64,000 bases of DNA from Planctomycetota bacterium (GTDB lineage: Bacteria; Planctomycetota; UBA1135; GCA-002686595): assembly GCA_029259635.1 (NCBI GenBank), contig JAJDEU010000039.1, forward strand, positions 43,974 through 107,973, given 5' to 3'. Each line of letters begins with the position of its first letter. Positions within the stretch are counted from its first letter, which is position 1. A program made the translations under genes and the position numbers. This document shows, in pieces, positions 41,801 through 49,412 of this stretch. Under the pieces are notes generated by a model that saw nothing but the letters and a program-made list of their open reading frames with translations, was not told the origin of the DNA and did no database searches.

Positions 41801-43064
41801 GACGCAGGGCTTCCACTGGATCCATGCTGGCCGCTCGCCAGGCGGGGTAGATTCCGAAGATGATGCCGACGCCGGCGGAGATGCCGAACGCCGCGATGGG
41901 GGCGATCGGAGTGACGATGGTCTTCATATCCGCAGAGGCCTCGACGATGATGGGGATGGTGAGCCCGAGCGCGACTCCGAAGAGCCCGCCGCCAACCGAG
42001 AGCAACACCGTCTCGATGAGAAACTGGGTGATGATGTGGCGCTTCTTCGCTCCGAGTGCGCGGCGAATTCCGATCTCGCGCGTGCGCTCGGTCACGGTGG
42101 CGAGCATGACGTTCATGATCCCGATCCCGCCGACGAGCAGGCTGATTCCGGCGATCGAGCCGAGTACCACATTGAAGATGCGCTTCGTCTCTTCCGCTCG
42201 CGCCAGAAGCTCGAGCGGAACGACTATTTCGTAGTCGCGCTTTTGATGGCCGCGACTGAGCATCTCGCGCGACGCATCAGCGATCAGGCTGACCGCGTCA
42301 CCGGAAGCGACGCCGATAATGATCTCGTGTAGATCGACCTCTTCCATCTCGCGGCTGCCCGAGCGCAGCTTGACCTGAATCCGGCCGAACCAATTAGTGG
42401 CCGTCTCGAAGGGAATCAGAACCTCCCCGGTGAATTCACCGACCTCCGGCTGGTCGTCCGCAGCGCGCAGGCGCGGGGCGAGCGTTCCCACCACGATGAA
42501 ATACTCAGGCCCGATTTTGATGCGCTCACCAATGGGGGACCTGAGCGGGAAGAGGTAGTGCGCGACATCGGTGCCGAGCACGCAGACATTGCTCAGGCTG
42601 CGACCATCTTCGGCGGTGAGGAAACGCCCTTCCCACATGAGCCGGCCGGTGGCTGCGAGATAGCTCGGCTGAGTTGCGAGGATCTGGGGGTTGAGCGAGC
42701 GCGTGAGTACGCGCACCTCCGCCTCGATCTTGCGAACCGGAACGACGTGCACGACGGCGGGAAAAGTGTCGCGCACGCGCTCGTAATCGGCGTCGAGTAA
42801 GCCGTACCTGACGACGCGGGAAGTCTGGCCGCCGCTGGTTGGCTCGTCGGCGGGTTTTACACTGCGCAGGATTACGTTTTGACTGCCGAGCAGCTTGATC
42901 TGCTCCTGCGCTTCGAAGCTGGCGCCCTCGCCGATGGCGAGCATCGCGATCACGCTGCTGGTTCCGAACAGGACGCCGAGGGTCGTCAACAGACTGCGCA
43001 AGCGGTGCAGCATCAAGCTGCGAAAGCCCGAGCGCAGCATGCGCGCGTAGGTCTGTCTCTTCAT
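41793..43064 (-). CDS. macB: MacB-type ABC transporter permease
   Basis: 423 residues: an N-terminal helix (LRSLLTTLGVLFGTSSVIAMLAIG), a periplasmic core of about 230 residues, then three C-terminal helices (VVLGSIAGISLLVGGIGIMNVMLA, TQFLIETVLLSVGGGLFGVALGLTI split by a loop, and IAAFGISAGVGIIFGIYPAWRA). The RTREIGIRRALGAKKRHI loop and DPVEALRHE end are family hallmarks. In E. coli MacB the ATPase is fused; here it is a separate gene overlapping by 4 bases. Confidence 0.92.
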   Translation of the reverse strand: MKRQTYARMLRSGFRSLMLHRLRSLLTTLGVLFGTSSVIAMLAIGEGASFEAQEQIKLLGSQNVILRSVKPADEPTSGGQTSRVVRYGLLDADYERVRDTFPAVVHVVPVRKIEAEVRVLTRSLNPQILATQPSYLAATGRLMWEGRFLTAEDGRSLSNVCVLGTDVAHYLFPLRSPIGERIKIGPEYFIVVGTLAPRLRAADDQPEVGEFTGEVLIPFETATNWFGRIQVKLRSGSREMEEVDLHEIIIGVASGDAVSLIADASREMLSRGHQKRDYEIVVPLELLARAEETKRIFNVVLGSIAGISLLVGGIGIMNVMLATVTERTREIGIRRALGAKKRHIITQFLIETVLLSVGGGLFGVALGLTIPIIVEASADMKTIVTPIAPIAAFGISAGVGIIFGIYPAWRAASMDPVEALRHE

Positions 43065-43795
43065 GAGCGCACGATCTCCCGCTGCACAATTTCCCGCTGC
43101 ACAATGAGCTCTTCGATCTGGCCATCCTTCATGCGCAGAATGTGACTCGCGCGTTCCGCCACGTGAGCCTCATGCGTCACGAACACGATCGTCTTGCCCT
43201 CCGCGGAGAGCTCGTCGAAGAGGTCGAGAATCTCGTTTGCGGTTTGGCTGTCGAGGTTACCGGTCGCCTCGTCGGCCATGATCAGTTCGGGGTTGTTCAC
43301 GAGCGAGCGCGCGATCGCGACGCGCTGCTGCTGACCGCCGGAGAGTTCGGTGGGGCGGTGCCCGATCCGATCGCCGAGTCCCATGCGTTCGGCCAGTGCC
43401 CGCGCGCGCTCTTCACCGTCAGCCGGCGGCTCGTCCTGGTAGTAGAGCGGGACCAAAATGTTCTCGAGCACATCGAGCTGCGGAATGAGGTTATAGGACT
43501 GAAAGATGAAGCCGAGTTTTTGCGAGCGCAGATCCGACAGCTCATCATCGTCGAGCGAGCTCGTCTTCGTGCCGGCGAGCAAGTAGTCGCCTTCGGTCGG
43601 TCGGTCGAGGCAGCCAATCACATTGAGTAAGGTCGACTTTCCGCTACCGGATGCGCCCATGACCGACCAGTACTCGCCGCGTCCGATCGCGAACGAGACA
43701 CCGTCGAGTGCCTGAACGAGCTCCTCACCCATCCGATAGGTGCGGCGTACGTTCATGAGCTCGACGACGTTTTGAATGTGCTCTTGTGAGCTCAT
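43061..43795 (-). CDS. MacB/LolD-type ABC transporter ATPase
   Basis: 244 residues from the ATG at 43793-43795, which overlaps the adaptor's stop codon (ATGA). Walker A is GASGSGKST, signature LSGGQQQRV, Walker [14 protein letters not shown] (Ala where most have Pro), H-loop VTHEAHVA. It drives the mechanotransmission cycle of the tripartite pump. The C-terminus carries a perfect five-residue duplication ([10 protein letters not shown]) from a 15-bp tandem repeat. Confidence 0.93.
   Translation of the reverse strand: MSSQEHIQNVVELMNVRRTYRMGEELVQALDGVSFAIGRGEYWSVMGASGSGKSTLLNVIGCLDRPTEGDYLLAGTKTSSLDDDELSDLRSQKLGFIFQSYNLIPQLDVLENILVPLYYQDEPPADGEERARALAERMGLGDRIGHRPTELSGGQQQRVAIARSLVNNPELIMADEATGNLDSQTANEILDLFDELSAEGKTIVFVTHEAHVAERASHILRMKDGQIEELIVQREIVQREIVRS
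43076..43105 (-). repeat. 15-bp tandem duplication at the end of the ATPase gene
   Basis: CTCCCGCTGCACAAT (43076-43090) is followed by TTCCCGCTGCACAAT (43091-43105), in frame. It lies just before the start codon of the permease, so a change in unit number would alter the ATPase tail without shifting the frame. Confidence 0.8.
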
Positions 43796-45432
43796 TGGCT
43801 GGGGCGGCCGCTTCCGCCTCCAGGTTTCTTGCCCGAGCTCTTCCCTCGCATGCCGCCGCCGGCCTTGCCTTTCCACTCGCCTCCGGCCGCTTTGCCCATC
43901 TCTTTCGGCTTGCCCGCGCCCCGTTCTGCGGTGGGTTCGGTCCCGCGAGTTCCCCAGTCCGCAGATTGCTCGCCGCCTTCATTGCCCGAGCTTGTGCGCA
44001 ACGAGGAGCCGGCGGGCTGGCTGAGCAGAACGACCTCGCCTTCCTCTAACCCGGAGTCGATCGCAACCCACTTGCCGTCGTTCTTCCCGACTTCGATCGA
44101 GCGCATCTCATGGCCCGTTCCCTTGCTGACGAAACAAACGGTCTCACCCGCGTCGAGGAAGACCGACTGAAGGGGGATGTAGAGCGCATCTTCGATTTCG
44201 TCGACGATGATCTCGATACTGCACGACATGCCGGGACGGAGCCGGTCGTTGGCGTCGATCAGCTTCACCTCGGAGCGGTAGACGCGCAGATCGGGATTGA
44301 CCCAGCGACTGACCTGATCGGGCAAGACGGCCTTGAAGCGAATTTGCCCGCGCAACTCGTCGTCGGGCACGGCGTCCACGGTGATCAGGCAGGGCATGCC
44401 GATCTCGACCTGCTCGATGACCGACTCATGCAAGCTGGCCTGCGCGATCATGCTGCCGGCCGAAGGAATCGTGATGAGCTCCTGGCGCTCTCGAACTTCC
44501 GAACCCTCTTGCAGCGGCTCACCGCCGCCCCAGCGACTCTCCTCTTGCCAGTAGACGATCATGCCCGCACTCGGCGCATAGAGCTTCGCGTTCTCGATCT
44601 GCTTGTCGATTCGCGCCAACTTCTCGCGCTCGAGATTGAGCTGTGCCTCGGTCGTGCGAACCTCCGCGTCGTAGTCGACGATGCGCGCTTTCGCCTGCAG
44701 GTTGATGCGATCGAGCTCGCGACCGGCTTCGGCGACGTTGGCCTCGAGCTCGTCCAAACGCCGCGGATGCTCGTAGTCCTTGAGCAACTCGATCGCACGC
44801 GTGTTCTGGTTGAGCTGAATCTCGTTGCGGCGCTTGCCGAGGCGATCGGCCTCGAGCTGCGTGTTCTCCAAAAAGCCCTTCTCGGCCAAGCGCTCGGACC
44901 ACTCCAAGTCCTGGGTCGCGCGCTGGAGCTCTTCGCGCGAGAGAATGATCGCCTCGTCCTTCTCCTGGAGCTGCTGTGGGTAGTCGCCCTCGATGTACTT
45001 CTTGAGGTCGAGCTTCGCGAAGCGGAGCTCCCGCTCGCTGCGCTGAATATTGCTGACGTTCTCGCTCTCCTGGATCGCGTAGTTCTGCTTCGCTTTGACG
45101 TGTGACGCCTCGCGGTTCTGAACGGTGATCTCCTGCGAGACGCGGCGCTCCTCCAGCTCACTGGTGTCGAGCTCGCACACCAATTCGCCCGCTTCCACGA
45201 TCGTGCCTTCCTCGATCAGGAACAGGATCGTCGTGCGTCCTTCGACCTCGTTCTTGAGCACAACCGCATCGGCGGCCTGGAGGTTTCCGCGCTCGACAAT
45301 CGCGATGCGAAGCGGACCGCGACGAACGGCTTGCCCTTGGATGACGGCTTCATCATCGCCAGAGCCGGAGCTGAAGAACCAAATACACGCAGCAAGCCCT
45401 GCGGCGAGCACGATCCAGAGAGACCACTTCAT
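43792..45432 (-). CDS. HlyD/MacA-type periplasmic adaptor
   Basis: 546 residues: one N-terminal membrane anchor (SLWIVLAAGLAACIWFFSSG), lipoyl half (RGPLRIAIVERGNLQAADAV), an unusually long coiled coil (about 95-285, Glu/Arg/Leu-rich), second lipoyl half (IENAKLYAPSAGMIVYW), beta-barrel and membrane-proximal domain (to about 470). The tail from 475 is low complexity, rich in Gly, Lys and Ser, and not part of the family fold. First gene of a five-gene operon in which every junction overlaps. It links inner-membrane permease and TolC. Confidence 0.9.
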   Translation of the reverse strand: MKWSLWIVLAAGLAACIWFFSSGSGDDEAVIQGQAVRRGPLRIAIVERGNLQAADAVVLKNEVEGRTTILFLIEEGTIVEAGELVCELDTSELEERRVSQEITVQNREASHVKAKQNYAIQESENVSNIQRSERELRFAKLDLKKYIEGDYPQQLQEKDEAIILSREELQRATQDLEWSERLAEKGFLENTQLEADRLGKRRNEIQLNQNTRAIELLKDYEHPRRLDELEANVAEAGRELDRINLQAKARIVDYDAEVRTTEAQLNLEREKLARIDKQIENAKLYAPSAGMIVYWQEESRWGGGEPLQEGSEVRERQELITIPSAGSMIAQASLHESVIEQVEIGMPCLITVDAVPDDELRGQIRFKAVLPDQVSRWVNPDLRVYRSEVKLIDANDRLRPGMSCSIEIIVDEIEDALYIPLQSVFLDAGETVCFVSKGTGHEMRSIEVGKNDGKWVAIDSGLEEGEVVLLSQPAGSSLRTSSGNEGGEQSADWGTRGTEPTAERGAGKPKEMGKAAGGEWKGKAGGGMRGKSSGKKPGGGSGRPSQ

Positions 45433-45560
45433 AGGAGACGGGGAGGGTCCGAATCACGCGGGGGGACCGCGATCATGGAGAGGGTGAATCCCCAGTCTAG
45501 CTAATGATGCGTCAGAGGCCGCGCATCCATTGGAGAAGGATTTCTCGCGGGCTAAGGCTG

Positions 45561-45726
45561 CTAGCAGCCCGTGGCAAAAGTCATTCACTCTATAAGCGGC
45601 CGATTTTTGGCCAGGTGGGCACCCGAAATCCTCCCCGAATCTATGGATTCGGGTTCGTTTCCGGATACCAACCCGATCAAAAATTTGCTGCTTATAGAGC
45701 AAAGCACTTTCACCACGGACTGCTAG
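45561..45726. mobile_element. imperfect palindromic (MITE-like) element, copy 2
   Basis: The 166-bp segment folds back on itself over its full length. The left end is CTAGCAGCCCGTGGCAAAAG; the right end, read on the minus strand, is CTAGCAGTCCGTGGTGAAAG. Inside, CTCTATAAGC is matched by GCTTATAGAG, and the centre is CCGAATC-TATG-GATTCGG. It has no open frame. Its right end contains the stop codon of the gene at 45723-47738. It may be a non-autonomous transposon mobilised by a transposase elsewhere, or a large REP-type hairpin that also ends transcription. Confidence 0.7.
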
Positions 45727-47738
45727 GGCAACAGCGAGAAGAGGTCGCAGACGCGCTCACTGTCGAACTCGCCATCTTCATCGGTTGCGTAGACGATATA
45801 GAGGGTTTGTTCGCGGCTGATTGTCCAACAGGTCGCCGAGCGTCCCAGTCGGTTCCAGGACAGCTCGCGTACCGACTGTCCGCAGAAGTACATCTCGCGG
45901 ACCTCGGGCTCTTTTCGGAGCCACTCGCTGAAGGACGCGGGGAAGCCGTTGCGGACGAGCGAGCCGAGCAGGTTGGTGTCTTCCTCGTCGGTAAGACCGC
46001 AGATGGCGATGACACCGACGCACTCGTCCTCTCCGCGGACCCATTCCGCCAGATCACCCGCCGGCCAAAAGGCGTCCTTGCCATCGTCGCTCAGTTCCCA
46101 ATCTTCGCCGGGAGAGAGCAACTGAAAGCCCAGGCGATCGTCGTACATCGCGCCGCTGCTGGCGTTCTTGGCGGGCATGGGAGTGCTCGTAATCGCGAGA
46201 CCTCGAAGCGCGGCGTCGACCTCTTCGGAGGCCAAGCTCAATGAGTTCGGTGATCCCCAGAGGTGGATTTTGAACGCCCAGCTATCGTTGACCGCCGTGA
46301 TCAATCGGTACTCGGTAGGAGCAAGCTTCATGATCGGTCGGATCAGCGATAGCTCGGCGACGACTTCGCCGAGCTGAATGCTCTGAACGTCGCCGATGCC
46401 GCGGAAGCTCGAATCGGGAAAGAGCTCGTCCTGTACTTTTGCGTGCCAGCTCTCGGTTTGAATGGTCTGCACGGGAACGGGAACGACCGTCCCTGAAATG
46501 CCCCAGTAGGGGTTACTGAAATAGAGCGCGGCGTCCTGCATGCGTTCGATCGCACGCTCGCCGGTTTCGATGTCCCACTCAAGAGAAGGTCTCTTCCAGC
46601 TCAGCCCAAAACGGAAGTCGCGATAGACGCCGCCGCGCAGCGAGTAGCCGTCACCAACTTGGTTGACCTCTTCGAATTCGGATCGGGCGCGCGCGTCGAT
46701 TTCTAGGCGTTCCTGTCGCTCAAGAGTGCGCATGGCGGCAAACGCGTCGCGCAGGTTTTCAAGAGCGCTTGTCTCGCGCGCGACCGGATACTCGACCTGC
46801 ACGGTGACGCAGTGTTCCTCAAACGGTTCAAACCCGACAAGTACGCGAGTTCCGATGGAGGCTCCGTCACCTCCAGAGGACGGATCGTAGACACGCAGTT
46901 CGATCTCCTCTCCGAACAACTCGAACAAGATAGCCTCCCGGCGTTCCCGTCCAGCCCGCGCGGCTTGCTTGAAGAGGTCGGTGGCGAACTGCCCACGGAC
47001 TTCGCGGTCGAGCCGGTCGAACTTGAGGGTGAGCTTGGCCTTGGAGTCGTCGTCGACCATGCCTGCGGCGACGTTCAAGTCCATGCCGCGGAGTTCATCG
47101 CCGTACATCACACGCCACGTGGCGCTTGGCCTCAGCTCGATTCCGAACGCAGGGCTCTTCCAAATGCCGTCGGATACGAGCCAGCCAATGCCGGACGCTT
47201 CAAGCGTTGGAGTGCTCTTGGATTCTGCGGAGTGGTCCACCTCTTCGAGCGAGAAGGCGTTCATGAACGGAAGAAAAGAGCTCCCGTCGGCCTCAACCGC
47301 ATCGGACTCCGCCCACGAAACGAGGCGGAAGAGCGACTTTTGGTAGACGAAGATGACGAAGTGCTGGGACCACTCGACTTCGCCCGAAGATCCGCTCACC
47401 ATCCACCGGATAGCGGAGAGGTCATTGAACCTGAACTCTTCGAAGAGGTTGACCGTCGCATTCTCGAGTCCAGAGTTGTCCGCCCAGTATCGCGCGAGTT
47501 TTTTCAGCGAGTCGGCGGGCAGATTCTCAACGACGACAACGTTGTAGAGCGACTCTTCGAGGACGAGTCCGGCTACGGCACGCGGTTGAATTTCGTGGAC
47601 GCTGTCCTCGTCGAGCAGAGTCCACTCCGGGCCGGGAGAGGTGAGTCGAAAACCCAGCTTGCTCTCGATGGAGTCGGAAGCTTGGGCGCTGAGGGACGAG
47701 GGAAACAGGAGCAGGAAGGCGAGGGCTATGGAGCGCAT
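45723..47738 (-). CDS. secreted protein of four repeated domains, unknown function
   Basis: 671 residues with signal peptide (MRSIALAFLLLFPSSLSAQA). Four related modules begin with a similar strand: LGFRLTSPGPEW (28), FGIELRPSATW (198), FRFGLSWKRPSLEW (376) and LGFQLLSPGEDW (536). Each spans about 110-170 residues of mixed alpha/beta character. The opening strand followed by aromatic/Asp-rich turns is reminiscent of PsbP-like folds, but I cannot assign a family. The stop codon TAG lies in the end of the palindromic element, so the last residues (LFSLLP) may have been set by its insertion. Confidence 0.6.
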   Translation of the reverse strand: MRSIALAFLLLFPSSLSAQASDSIESKLGFRLTSPGPEWTLLDEDSVHEIQPRAVAGLVLEESLYNVVVVENLPADSLKKLARYWADNSGLENATVNLFEEFRFNDLSAIRWMVSGSSGEVEWSQHFVIFVYQKSLFRLVSWAESDAVEADGSSFLPFMNAFSLEEVDHSAESKSTPTLEASGIGWLVSDGIWKSPAFGIELRPSATWRVMYGDELRGMDLNVAAGMVDDDSKAKLTLKFDRLDREVRGQFATDLFKQAARAGRERREAILFELFGEEIELRVYDPSSGGDGASIGTRVLVGFEPFEEHCVTVQVEYPVARETSALENLRDAFAAMRTLERQERLEIDARARSEFEEVNQVGDGYSLRGGVYRDFRFGLSWKRPSLEWDIETGERAIERMQDAALYFSNPYWGISGTVVPVPVQTIQTESWHAKVQDELFPDSSFRGIGDVQSIQLGEVVAELSLIRPIMKLAPTEYRLITAVNDSWAFKIHLWGSPNSLSLASEEVDAALRGLAITSTPMPAKNASSGAMYDDRLGFQLLSPGEDWELSDDGKDAFWPAGDLAEWVRGEDECVGVIAICGLTDEEDTNLLGSLVRNGFPASFSEWLRKEPEVREMYFCGQSVRELSWNRLGRSATCWTISREQTLYIVYATDEDGEFDSERVCDLFSLLP

Positions 47739-47898
47739 AATCTGCCATTAGAGAGGGGAGGCAAGCCGAGTGATAACGGGCCTCTATCGGCTTTCCAGGG
47801 GGCGAATCTGGGGGGAATCCAGAGGCGCCTCGCTCTTCGCGCGGATAGCTTTCGCCTCGCACAACTGCCGAGTTGGCGGGACAGCTGGCGAAAAGAAT

Positions 47899-47915
47899 GC
47901 CCGGGTCGCCCGGGC
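47899..47915 (-). terminator. GC hairpin downstream of the topoisomerase VI operon
   Basis: GCCCGGG, loop, CCCGGGC lies 21 bp beyond the stop of the A-subunit gene. On the minus strand it is followed by ATTCTTTTCGCC, a partial T run, making this a plausible intrinsic terminator for the operon. Confidence 0.6.
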
Positions 47916-47935
47916 GAGAATCTCGCTGCGGGATA

Positions 47936-49141
47936 CTAGGGCAGGAAGCTCTTCTTATTGGCCAGCTTGCGCGGCAGATACTCTTCGATCACGAAGTTGA
48001 GGCCCCACTTGGCGAGCGCTTGCTGCTCGGCACGTTGCCCCATTTTGAGCATCTGGTTGATGGCCTTGATCCAGGGCTTGTGCGCCTGAAAGAAGGGATC
48101 GTTCTTGAGCGCATCCTTGGCGCGCTTGATGTCGACCGGTTGCAGCGGGTGCGTCGCGTCTTCGAGCTTGAAGTCGATGATATCCTGCGGCGTCACGCCC
48201 AGGAACTGAGCTTGCGGCACGCAGAAGAAGCGGTTGATGTGTGCCGCGTTACCCGAACCGACTTTGAGAGTCCGATAGATGTTCGCGATGCCGTAGGGAT
48301 CGCAATCGACAAAACAGTAGACAGGAATCTTCTTCGAGTCGGCCAAGAGGCGCACGAAGCGTCGTGTCGCGCGCGTCGGCACGCCGCCCATTTCGATCAG
48401 GATGCAGTTGCCGCTCTTCCAGAACTTGTGGTTGTTCAGGCGCTGAAACATACCGCCGGTCTCGATGACGATGACGAACTCGGCCTTCGTCTCGAACTTG
48501 AGGTGTTCGACCGAGTGGGGGATGGAGTAGGAGCCGGTTCCGAAGCCCGTGCAGTCGATGCGAATCGGCAGGCCGGTCTCGGTGTCGCGATCGATCACGG
48601 TCAGTTCACCGGCGACCGAACCGCCATGCTCTTCGGGGAAGTAGCGCAGCTGTTCTCGCGAGAGCCCGTCGAGGCTGGCGAGCGCCTCGATGTCGTCCAT
48701 CACGGCATCCGATTCAGACTGCTCGCTGAACTTGCACTCGCCCCAGTTCTTGCTGACGTAATAGGCCTCTCGTTTGGTCGCGAAGTCGTTGTTCTCGACC
48801 ATGTCCTTCGAGATCGACATCAACCGCAGAGTCTGCGCGAAGTTCTTAACCGTATTCACACTGAGCGCGCGCGACTTTCGACCGCTGCCCAGCTCGAAGT
48901 AACCGACCTTCTTCTGATACTTGACGTTCGAGAGGGCGCGAACCGGGAACTTCAATTCCGGAAGTACGCGCTTCTCAATCGACGACTTGACCCGCTCCGC
49001 GGTTCGCTCGATGAGCTTTAGTGTCTTCGTATCGAGCGGACCGATGTCCGCCGCCGCGCGCTTCACCGTTGTCGTCTTCGCCTTTGCCGGAACCATGGTG
49101 GTCGCGGCTTTGCGAGTCGTTTTTTTCTTCTTCTTGGCCAT
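47936..49141 (-). CDS. top6A: DNA topoisomerase VI subunit A (Spo11/Top6A family)
   Basis: 401 residues. Lysine-rich tail (MAKKKKKTTRK..., 1-30), then the 5Y-CAP/winged-helix domain with the DNA-cleaving Tyr in TKREAYYVSKN (Y127-Y128), and a Toprim domain with acidic metal ligands in VIVIETGGMF and CFVDCDPYGIA. Top6A makes the double-strand break with 2-nt overhangs and passes a duplex through it with ATP use by Top6B. Last gene of a three-gene operon, 16 bp behind the small membrane protein. Topoisomerase VI is typical of archaea and plants and sporadic in bacteria. Confidence 0.93.
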   Translation of the reverse strand: MAKKKKKTTRKAATTMVPAKAKTTTVKRAAADIGPLDTKTLKLIERTAERVKSSIEKRVLPELKFPVRALSNVKYQKKVGYFELGSGRKSRALSVNTVKNFAQTLRLMSISKDMVENNDFATKREAYYVSKNWGECKFSEQSESDAVMDDIEALASLDGLSREQLRYFPEEHGGSVAGELTVIDRDTETGLPIRIDCTGFGTGSYSIPHSVEHLKFETKAEFVIVIETGGMFQRLNNHKFWKSGNCILIEMGGVPTRATRRFVRLLADSKKIPVYCFVDCDPYGIANIYRTLKVGSGNAAHINRFFCVPQAQFLGVTPQDIIDFKLEDATHPLQPVDIKRAKDALKNDPFFQAHKPWIKAINQMLKMGQRAEQQALAKWGLNFVIEEYLPRKLANKKSFLP

Positions 49142-49157
49142 GGACGGGGTCGCGGAA

Positions 49158-49388
49158 TCAGGATTCGGGTTTGAAGATTGCGGTGCTGATGATCGCCCAG
49201 ATGTGCAGGATTACGGCCAGCGGAATCGTGACGACCAGCCAGTACATAACCGCGCAGGCGACGAAAAAGAAAATCGCGCCAAGGATTCGTCCCTGGACGA
49301 GATGACCGAGGCCGGGAATGAAAAAGCTGCAGACCGCCGCGATGACGTTGCCGGTGGAGCCGGCGCTAGGTTGGGATTGGGTACTCAT
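49158..49388 (-). CDS. small membrane protein between topoisomerase VI subunits (TM2-like)
   Basis: 76 residues with two hydrophobic hairpin segments: NVIAAVCSFFIPGLGHLVQG followed by RILGAIFFFVACAVMYWLVVTIPLAVILHIWAII. The P-G-L-G-H-x-x-x-G pattern in the first turn resembles TM2-type proteins. It is encoded 24 bp after the B subunit and 16 bp before the A subunit, same strand, so it is certainly co-transcribed. Whether it has anything to do with topoisomerase VI is unknown; membrane anchoring would be one idea. Confidence 0.7.
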   Translation of the reverse strand: MSTQSQPSAGSTGNVIAAVCSFFIPGLGHLVQGRILGAIFFFVACAVMYWLVVTIPLAVILHIWAIISTAIFKPES

Positions 49389-49412
49389 AGCTGCGTTATT
49401 CGGAAACGCCTT

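Noticed and set aside
45454..45702. 82-codon minus-strand frame in the gap behind the pump operon
   Set aside because: It runs through the palindromic element and its product has no sensible composition; the open frame is incidental.
46812..47939. 375-codon plus-strand frame
   Set aside because: Antisense to the four-module secreted protein; low-complexity product with no recognisable fold.
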